The notes beneath the pieces were generated by a model. That model saw nothing but the letters and a program-made list of their open reading frames with translations. It made no database searches and was not told the origin of the DNA. A stretch of DNA of 64,000 bases from Whitmania pigra (Eukaryota; Annelida; Clitellata; Hirudinida; Haemopidae): the NCBI GenBank assembly GCA_021613335.1, contig JAJTWR010000266.1, forward strand, positions 6,071,501 through 6,135,500, given 5' to 3'. Position 1 is the stretch's first letter, and every line of letters starts with the position of its first letter. Below are positions 1 through 64,000 of the stretch, one piece after another. The position numbers and the translations under genes were made by a program.

Positions 1-22
1 TTTAATTACAAATTTTCAAAAG

Positions 23-55823
<55,801 letters not shown>

Positions 55824-55934
55824 GATTTTCATCAAGTAGTGGATAATTTTATATAGGCTGCTATATTACTTTTGTTTTCCTTGTTTTTTGTTACGTTTTA
55901 TTGCTTGTTATACAGTATGCGAAGATTTTGCATT

Positions 55935-55940
55935 ATTAAA
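55935..55940 (+). terminator. Candidate poly-A signal ATTAAA of the dynein gene
   Basis: ATTAAA about 110 bp after the stop codon, in AT-rich 3' UTR. A canonical AATAAA was not seen closer to the stop. Confidence 0.4.
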
Positions 55941-55949
55941 ACATGAAAT

Positions 55950-56807
55950 TCATAAAATATAATTTCTTTTAATGCATTACCAACTTTATGGTAATTTGAA
56001 AGAGATGATCTGTCTCAGCCGAAAAAAAGGCAACTTCCAAATTTCGTAGTTTTGGGTCAGTTTTGCCTTTTAGAATGTTGAATGACAACCGATTCAATCA
56101 TTATTTTGAAACAAATTGAATCAAAATTTTCACCTATGTAACTTAGTTTAGGTAGAACTAAGTAAAGTGACGCTTATGTATGTCCCATCATATAAGTATT
56201 TCAGAAACTTTAATATAACAAAAATCATATTCAGTAGATTAAATGAAAATTCCCTCCTAAACTGTTTGTATGACACGGATTTATCTTACAACGATTGTAA
56301 AAGGCAACAAAGAAAGGCTCTGTGGAATAAATTAGTTGAAGAAATCATTCAAGTCAGATTCAATGTAATAATTGATGATAGGTTTAATAAAATGTGTGTT
56401 TAAAAAAATGTTAGCTGTGTTATTTGTCAAGCACTGTAATAACAACGAAACAAAAAAAACATTTTCTTGACAGTAATTCAATTGGTCAAGCCTTTGGGAA
56501 CAAAAATTTCTATTAATAAAAAATACTTCTATTAAATAATAAAGCTTGATGCGAAGCTCACATCTTGAAGCTTGGCTTATATCGGGGGTATTCATACTAA
56601 TAATATTAAAAATAAAATATAATTGTCTACATTTTACGAAGGGTCAAATTTTCATTGTTTTCCGCCTGGCGACAGAGGCTCAGATCATTTGGAATTCAAT
56701 AGTTTTTATTTAATACTGCATGCACATACTGCCTAGTACTTCAACAAACTTTATTTCATTACTTAATTTTATACACGGAAGTCATCGAAAGTATTTTAAC
56801 TGATTAA
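55950..56807. other. 3' flank of the dynein gene: nothing recognised
   Basis: AT-rich. A 78-codon ORF at 56167-56403 has no family signal. Confidence 0.4.
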
Positions 56808-58656
56808 CGTTCAGCCACGAGTGATGCTCCACCACCTCACTTCCTTCCCTGTGTCACAGTTTCGGGGCTGCAGCAATTTCAGCCAATCTCCATAGGCGAG
56901 ATCCATGAGCTCATCAACTCCCTTCCCCACAAGCAGTCAGGACTTGACCCAATACCCACTTGGTTGCTGAAGAAGGTCTCGCATGTTCTTGCTCCATTCG
57001 TCGTTCATCTGTTCAACAAATCCTTACTCCTGGGCCAAGTTCCCCACTCCTTCAAGATGGCACAAGTTCAGCCCATACTCAAGAAGCCCACCCTCGGCCT
57101 GTTAGCACCTTCATCGTACCGCCCAATATCGAATCTAAGCGTCATTTCAAAGCTTCTCGAACGACTCGTACTTAGACGCCTCCTGTTCTACCTCAACAGC
57201 AATGCTCTCTTTCCCAGCACACAGTCTGCCTACCGACCGCATCACTCCACTGAGACCGCCGTAATGAAGGTTGTGTCTGACATACGCATGGCACTTGATG
57301 CAGGTCAGGTCTCCTTCCTCCTTCTGCTGGACATGTCAGCGGCCTTTGACACCGTTGACCATGACATCCTCCTCATCGCCAGGCTGGATGAAACATTTGG
57401 AGTTCGTCACAATGCACTGCAGTGGTTCAGTAATTATTTGTCGGAACGACATGAGACAATAGTGTCGTCACAATCTGCTAGTCCCACCCATTGTGTAATC
57501 TGGCGTTCCCCAGGGATCTGTCTTAGGACCAATATTGTTCACATTATATGTGGCTGACATTGAAAGCATCATCTCCAAACATAGACTTTTCAGTCATCAG
57601 CATGCCGATGACATTCAGATCTACGGCAACTCCAGACTTGAAGATGCCCCTACCCTTGTTGGTCGTTTGTCTGACTGCCTTCACGATATTATTTCCTGGA
57701 CAGCCTCCAATAGGCTACTACTCAATGCTGACAAGACTGAAGCAATCTGGTTCGGCACCCCGGCTCGACTTGGTCATATCAGTGACCTCCAGCTTCAGCT
57801 GGCGGGCTCTTCCATCACCCCCTTCATGGACAGTCAGGAACCTGGGGGTCTACTTGGACTCTTCCCTTTCCATGAAGTCCCATGTAAATCGGGTTGCTGC
57901 TGCTTGCTATGCCAAGCTTCGCATCGTCAAGGAGGCGAAGCCATTCCTACCACCTGAGGCTTTCCGGTCTCTCACTATTCAATTTATTCTATCGCGGCTT
58001 GACTACTGCAATTCTCTGCTGGTTAACGTCAACCACCTAGTCATTAGCACCTTCCAGACCGTCATGAACACGGCTGTCAAGCTCATACAAGGAGGGAGGC
58101 TATCGGACCATATCTCCCCGGTACTTGCTAATCTTCACTCGCTGAAGATCCCGGAGCGGGTGCTGTACAAGACTGCCCTCCTACTCTACAAGGCCGCCAA
58201 GCCCCTCGGTACTTGACTGAACTACTGATCAGTACCACAGCTGTCCCTGGCAGGGCATCACTCCGCTCATCCGAGACTAGGACCCTGGTCGTTCCACGGT
58301 CTCGCAGTGTCAGGCAGGATGATCGGGCTTTCTATGTCGCCGCTCCCGTGATCTGGAACCTGCTTCCTCCGAACATTCGTCTGGCTCAATCGTCAGAAGC
58401 CTTCAAATCCGGACTGAAAACCCATCTATTTGGGACCTCATATCAATAATTCTTTAATCCTTAGTTTGTTTTTGTCCCTGTCTCTATTATTTTATTTTAT
58501 TCCATTCTGTTCACTCACTTTTATTCTATTCTTATCTTATTTTATTTTTATTTCATAGACTGCATATTTGTGAGCTCTTGTTCGCCGTGCCTTTACATCC
58601 ATTCGGGATTACATCGAGCACGTAAAATATTGGATAAATAAATGTAAATGTAAATG
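56808..58656 (+). mobile_element. CR1/L2-like LINE, 5'-truncated, with near-intact reverse transcriptase
   Basis: Visibly GC-richer than its surroundings. Frames in order: ISIGEIHELINSLPHKQSGL, LLGQVPHSFKMAQVQPILKK, YRPISNLSVISKLLERLV (RT start), LLLLDMSAAFDTVDHDIL (palm motif A), QHADDIQIYGNS (motif C, ADD), LNADKTEAIWFG, FRSLTIQFILSRLDYCNSLL, and finally DDRAFYVAAPVIWNLLPPNI then FKSGLKTHLFG. About three frameshifts (near 57480-57540, 57825 and 58210) break ORF2. The 3' end carries GGATAAATAAATGTAAATGT, a short tandem (AAATGT) tail usual for this class. No ORF1 or 5' UTR. Confidence 0.92.
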
Positions 58657-59154
58657 ATATCAAAACTAATATTCATTAGTGCCAATAAAAACATGTTATT
58701 ATTTTTTTTATTTACTTGATTATAGTCCGTTGCATAACCCATGATTTGGACTTCAATAAAAACATGTTGAGTCATCATCATGAATATGCTCACAGAAACC
58801 GGTCCAAGGGTGCAATATTTTAGTTACTGGAATATTGCGCAATTGTCACATAACAGTCGCGCAACAGTCATGGAATGATGATTTTCGAAAGGGGGAGTTG
58901 TGATTTCTGAGGTCGTTTTTTTTTTAGGTTATATTTTCAAAGATGATTTTTCTGTAATATGTCCAATATTATTTGTTAAATATCGAGATATCGTTAATTT
59001 AAACTAGTCTCCAAAAATATTATATTATATTATAGTTTATTATTAATTTATTTTGTTTAGCATGTCTCTCTTTCACATCAAACTTTTACAGATTTAAAAA
59101 ATTTAATATTTTAATTTCGAGCCATGTTTATTGCATTAACTTTACTAAGTGGTA

Positions 59155-59422
59155 GTGTCAGATCAAATGAACTCAGTAAGCACTTCCCACCAAAGTATCT
59201 CGAAAATATTAATAATAATAATATTAATAATTACTATTACTATTACTATTATTATAATAATAATAATTACTATTACTATTATTATTAGTTATTTATTAAT
59301 GTATAAAGCATACCGTCAGATTTATATTTTGACTTAACAAACACTGGTCTATATAATAGGGAAATACAAATTATTGGTTAGATATGACCATTATTTTAGA
59401 TGATATTGCCATTTTACATAGT
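59155..59422 (+). repeat. Dispersed repeat family D, copy 3, with AAT/ATT-rich insert
   Basis: GTGTCAGATCAAATGAACTC at the start and ATATTGCCATTTTACATAG at the end match copies 1 and 2. The middle (59206-59290) is expanded by AAT/ATT/ACT simple sequence. Confidence 0.6.
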
Positions 59423-60030
59423 TACTCTACTTTTCAAATTTTGATTTTTTCGACATTATAATAATATGCGTCTTTATATGGGTTCATATTTACAAAATAA
59501 TAACTTATGCATTATGTATGCCTGATTTAACTAAACGTATTTCTAAGTCAATTTATTTTATTACAAAATATAAAACATTTTCATTAGTGCTTGTATCCGG
59601 ACCTTGATAATCAATGTCCATGCTTCAACATATAATGTCATCAAGGGCTGCCTTTTGCGATTCAGAAGAAAAATGCAAAGCAAGCTTTCTTTGAGTCTAC
59701 GTTTCTTGGCTTTTCAGTTTTCTTCAGCTTTTTATTGCTTCCAAATACCAGCTTGTTCTCTACATTCACGTTCAGGTCCATAAGAGAATAATCAGGTGAC
59801 ACTCAAAACAGCCCCGATCAAAACAACAATGGTGTTGTGCTACTATTGCTGCCCATTTTTATGTCCAATTTGCAAGGTCACAGGCGTCTTTTATTTGATC
59901 CACTGATTCCATTATTTTAGTTAATAGCAATCTCACATTTGGAGCCTTTTGAGCTCTTATTTTGTTCTGCAATTCTTGCCCGCGTTGTAACATACGATGG
60001 AGTATACAAAAATATTAAATGCCAAATAGT
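59423..60030. other. Intergenic, nothing recognised
   Basis: AT-rich, no supportable feature. Confidence 0.4.
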
Positions 60031-60035
60031 TGCAC

Positions 60036-60110
60036 GGTTCTCAACCTGTGGGTCAACCCCTTCGGAGTTCGCCTAACGTTTTTGCCAAAGGTCACCTTAG
60101 ACACTGAGAA
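60036..60110. mobile_element. hAT (Charlie-like) left end fragment
   Basis: GGTTCTCAACCTGTGGGTCA, then ACCCCTTCGGAGTTCGCC, is very close to the start of Charlie-type hAT elements (GGTTCTCAACCTGTGGGTCG). No right end or ORF; the stretch up to 60840 is otherwise unassigned. Confidence 0.5.
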
Positions 60111-60839
60111 TTTAATATTTTTAAGTAAAAATAAATGTAATAAAAAAAATAAAAATAATATTTTTAAGTAAAAATATTAAAGGCAGAGAGGTGCTATGTA
60201 ATGTTAGCATGGAAATAACAATATTCGATCATAACTCGTATTTCATTTTCGGTAAATATTATCCATATTTATTTATTAAAGCATATTTCATCATTCGGTA
60301 ATGGCTTGCTTTCTTTGACTGGAGAGCTGTTGGTGAAGTTTTTGGTAAAACTGATTTAATGCATCAACAAAGCATCAAAATAAAATCTAGGCCGTGTGGT
60401 TGAATCAGCTGATTGACGAACCATCACCGACAGGTAATTTGGGGCATGCCACTTTAAAGCTTAGTACCAAGGAAGTTTACAACAAGAAACTTCAAAAATT
60501 AGTTAAATTTGGAGGTTAATCGATAGACCATATTCAGATGCCTTCAGAAGAGTAGTTTTCTTAAGTTTGTTCTTTTAGCCATATTTCTATTATACAAACC
60601 ATTTTTTAATAAAAATAATGAAAACAAAATCAGATTATTTATTTTATTTATAAATTAAACCATTTTGTCAAAAAGCCATATTTTATTCTGACCAAAACAA
60701 CAGCACCAGCCAAAGCTCTATCTGAACCACCAGTGCTGAAAAACATTGTCACACAAACTGAAAACACTAACACCAATTATAATTATGAGTAACAAATAGT
60801 TTAATAATTGTGACAAAAATACATAAAATAGCACAACAC

Positions 60840-61190
60840 CCTACAACTTTCCTATAATTGTCGACAATTAATTTCAGTTCAATTCAAGTTGACTACACAA
60901 ATTCGTGAGCCGGACAACGCAATGATTATCGTACTGATTTGCCATGATTCTGCAAGCTCGTATCGAAATTTCATTATGCCAAACCATCTATAAACTTTTT
61001 AAAATTAAAAATATAATCTAAAGCTTTTAAATCAAAATCTGTGCTATCATTTCAATTTTTTATTATTGTTTTGGTCGGAAATCAAATTCATGTAAATATA
61101 ATCTGGCATAACACGCATACGATTATAGCACGCAGAGGTGAGTGCGTGGTGCATAAAATCGAACATAATATGGGTGAAAATATGGTAATT
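60840..61190 (-). mobile_element. Tigger left-end copy (inverted)
   Basis: Reverse complement of 2155-2530: GGGTGAAAATATGG at the right edge corresponds to the terminal CCGTATTTTCACCC; CATACGATTATAGCACGC, ATCAAATTCATGTAAAT and TGCAATGATTATCG-like words follow in order. It ends near a TA. Likely a nonautonomous derivative of the same family. Confidence 0.65.
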
Positions 61191-61554
61191 ATAAAATTGC
61201 TCAATGCTAATACGAATAATATCTCTGAATTGGACAGTTATATGCATTTGTCACATTTGATCTGTTGACAAGTGTGATGGACAAGCGGGTCTAGAGCGCT
61301 TCAAGCTCGCGCTGGTACAGATGACAACGTTTTCTTTACTTTAGCTGGTCTTTCATTTATTCCAGAATTTAGCTCGAGAAATTAATCGCATCCATGATCG
61401 ATTTTCTGAGTTGGGCTGAGTGTTTGGCCAAACGTCTTCTAATCAATGGCTGGGCGACAGACTCTGCGAGACTTCGATAAACAGACATTGACACATCATT
61501 TCAGCGACTTGTTCCACTCGGGAGTTATTGCACATCCAAATTACAAAACTGGCA
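61191..61554. other. Intergenic, nothing recognised
   Basis: No coding or repeat signal that I can support. Confidence 0.35.
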
Positions 61555-61562
61555 ATGGCATC

Positions 61563-62758
61563 CAGTGTTGTAAAAATTACCTAATTTCGGTAATTAGGTA
61601 AAAGTAATACCTCAAAAAGCTACTTAAGTATAACTAAGACTATTGTCTCAAAAATTTACTCAAGTAAAAAGTTACAGCATCTAAAAGTTACTTTTAAGTA
61701 AAAATTAAAAGTAACTTTGATGCCGCCATTATTGTGATCATACATCATTCCGTATTATTTAAAAGGAATTGTTTCTATTAAAACAATTATTGGTATTAAC
61801 TGCTAGTACTAATGCACTCTTTTGGTGTTTCTATTATTTATTACAATCACAAACGTTTGTTAATTTTTAACATAACTAAGTCCTCGAATAGTTTGTCACT
61901 CATTATGGTCCTTCGGCGGTTCATACCAGCAAAGCTGAATAAATGTTAAACAGCTGCACTAGCTGGCAGAGGAGTGTTCAACTGGATAAATAATTTCTTC
62001 AGGGTATTGCTTCCAGTAATAATTTTCATGTCATCTGATCGGTCTCGAAGATATTGCGTCAGAATATCAGTTGACCTTGTGCAATTGAAGAAACTGTCTT
62101 CAACACCGTCAGCATCAGATGAATGAGATGCTTTCAGCTCGTCCACCATTGCCGCATTAGAAGATGCTAATTTGGCTACCAGTTTCTCTTGAAGCTTGAC
62201 AACCGTTGGCAACAGATATACCATATTTCTTAACTTCTCTTGGATGCATGCGTTCCACGTGCTTCTTCAAGTTAGATGTTCATATCCTGAACATAGGTTT
62301 TTTTTCTGGTGGCAGAGTAGGCATGCATACTTATATGATTTTCCTTTGATTGAAATCTGAACATTTTGTTCAAATACGGCCACGGACTATCTTCACCCTT
62401 GTTCCTCTTATCTTCGCTAACGACACTCAAACTGGCTTCAAATGAATCCATACTACGATATATTAAATCTTACATTATTATATGTATATAATATTATATA
62501 TTAAATAAGCTTCGGTATGACTAATCCACAATTTCCGATTTAACAAAAACGACCGGCGATAACCACAATAACAAAAGAGCGATGGTCGGAAAGAGGAAGG
62601 TTCTCGAACAAACCAAAGAATAACAATCTAGAATTTAAATTTTTTTTTAAATAAATTAAATTAATTTAAAATTTTATTTATGTTACTTTGTAACGTCTTG
62701 CGCCAAAAAGGTAACGAATTAAAACGAGTTACATGTAATTCGATACTGCACAACACTG
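61563..62758 (-). mobile_element. hAT transposon with perfect 8-bp target duplication, decayed transposase
   Basis: CAGTGTTGTAAAAATTACC at the left and CGATACTGCACAACACTG at the right are terminal inverted repeats (CAGTGTTG core); ATGGCATC flanks both (61555-61562, 62759-62766). Both ends carry many AAAGTTACTTTTAAGTA-like subterminal words. On the minus strand 62224-61946 and beyond encode LFIQLNTPLPASAAV, then a TAA where the family has Glu, and HLFSFAGMNRRRTIMSDKLF, the hAT C-terminal dimerisation motif. N-terminal BED/catalytic parts are reduced. Confidence 0.9.
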
Positions 62759-63219
62759 ATGGCATCTGTGTCAAGCATATTAAAGAACATGACCACAGGC
62801 CACCTTTTGATTTTTCGTTTGCAAAAATAGATGCTAGACAAATAATCCTAGTTTTCTATGCCGCTCTCATTTGAATTGCAATCTCTTGTTTTTGTTTCGA
62901 ACCCTCTTCAGTCTTATCGTGATGGATTTTAGACAGAAAGATGACCGAATTACCTTTTTGGGAGCGTATGACACAAGTTTTATTGCCATCGAATGTCTCG
63001 TTTATTTTAGAGCAAGGTTCCTATATAGATCATACATGAGTAAGCAATTCTTTTGCCTGATAGGATAACCTGGTTTATGAGCTTCTATATTACCATAATT
63101 GTTTTCGGGTGAGTTCCTTTTGAGGCAACCGTTGATATAATAGAATATTTTTACCATAATCAGACACTCCTCGTCACTGATCAAAAAGAAAACTGTGGTT
63201 GAATTGATCCGCTTGTGCT

Positions 63220-63840
63220 CGCTTGAGACACCGTTTAGATATTAGTCAGTTATATCTACAGATTGAGCTTTTACATGAGACATTTAGAGAGGATGACATT
63301 TAGTGAGATTGATATATCGTTGGTGTATTGTCGGTATGTTGATGACATTTTCATATGCGACATATATCTTATCTCTCCTCATATGGCGGGATAAAGCCCA
63401 ATTTTAATGAAGTGAAGGCTAAATTTGAAAGTAATTTTGTGTTGACCTTTATAACAGAGCTCAGTGACATACAGCATACATAAACTCTTGCCTCGACGTC
63501 TTGGTCATTCAAACTTTGTTAAACTCATACGTCAAACCAACTAATGACGGCAGTTGCATGAATGGAATTAGTTTTTTCAAGATAGATATAAGGAACGTGT
63601 GGCATCCAATTTCATATCAAGAAAGTGTGCAATTTCAGACACATAGAACAATTTCGATGCTGAAGTTTGCCTCTTCTGGTTAATAACAACTACATCAACT
63701 CCATAATTGATCAAATTTTGGATGCATTCTTGAATAAGAAAATAGCTTGCAACCAATTAAAAGTTCAAGGAGAGACTTTTGAGAGTGCACGGATTTACTA
63801 CTCTGCCCAAATACATGCCTAATACAAACTGGATGAGAAT
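63220..63840 (+). mobile_element. Penelope-like retroelement remnant (RT palm to C-terminal region)
   Basis: In pieces: VYCRYVDDIFIC (RT motif with YVDD near 63327), NEVKAKFESNFVLTFITELS, DVLVIQTLLNSYVKPTNDGS, CMNGIS, NNFDAEV and then INDYSIIDQILDAFLNKKI-like residues up to about 63770. This order fits the RT and following domain of Penelope-like elements, but LINE-type RTs are not fully excluded. Frameshifts at about 63380 and 63480. Confidence 0.6.
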
Positions 63841-64000
63841 ATATTATGAAAAATAGCATTATAGGTAGGAATCGGCCGGGGAATTTCTCTTTAGACCTTG
63901 ACTAAGGTTGATAACCAATGATAGTTAATGAAGGCATAGTAAACACAAGTTTCGCGTTCAGAAATGAGTCCTGCAATTAAGGAATTACAGTCAATTCAAC
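63841..64000. other. Window edge, nothing recognised
   Basis: No supportable feature. Confidence 0.4.

Overview
This is eukaryotic, metazoan-type DNA: an AT-rich sequence carrying the 3' two thirds of one large, intron-rich gene on the + strand, with GT..AG introns crowded with transposable elements of classic animal families (hAT, Tc1/mariner, pogo/Tigger, Helitron, CR1/L2-like LINEs, a tRNA-derived SINE, an LTR element, a Penelope-like element). The host gene is an axonemal outer-arm dynein heavy chain of the beta class (DNAH9/DNAH11/DNAH17-like), so the organism has motile cilia or flagella. I cannot name the species or phylum from sequence alone.

The dynein gene runs from nt 23 (its 5' part lies upstream of the window) to the stop codon at 55823. 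I could place 39 exons. Joined, they give one uninterrupted frame of 2689 codons plus stop, from the end of the linker through AAA1-AAA6, the stalk with its microtubule-binding tip, and the C-terminal domain. The four P-loops typical of an axonemal heavy chain are intact: GPAGTGKT in AAA1, GNAGTGKS in AAA2 and AAA3, GVGGSGKQ in AAA4. I saw no disabling lesion, so the gene looks functional despite the repeat load. Introns are of two kinds: tiny ones of about 57-75 bp, and large TE-filled ones of up to 10.4 kb.

Layout. 1-1.8 kb: exons 1-2, with a short ORF plus poly-A tract between them. 2-12.3 kb: giant intron 2, holding a Tigger/pogo element, a SINE, a hAT nested in a LINE, a second hAT, hAT debris and a solo LTR. 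12.4-16.1 kb: exons 3-7, interrupted by a 1.83-kb LTR element whose only ORF starts with a SAP motif. 16.1-19.9 kb: Helitron helicase debris, a truncated LTR, and a Tc1-like element with a solo LTR inside it. 19.9-22.1 kb: AAA2-AAA3 exons. 22.1-25.2 kb: an antisense 18S rRNA fragment touching a SINE and a CR1-like LINE. 25.3-26.0 kb: AAA3 exons. 26-30.4 kb: decayed coding remnants and a long ATT microsatellite. 30.4-41.8 kb: AAA4, stalk, AAA5 and AAA5/6 exons, with an intact-ended hAT in one intron. 41.8-55.8 kb: the last exons, separated by introns with Tc1, hAT, MITE and unclassified repeats. 55.8-64 kb: the 3' flank, with a GC-richer LINE, another hAT with perfect target duplications, and a Penelope-like remnant at the right edge.

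The most informative new material is in the repeats: the SAP-gag LTR element and its three relatives nearby, a tRNA-derived SINE family with six copies, a jumbled 18S fragment, several unclassified dispersed repeats, and a complex of inverted repeats at 51.4-53.6 kb that also holds a possible small spliced cysteine-rich gene on the minus strand.
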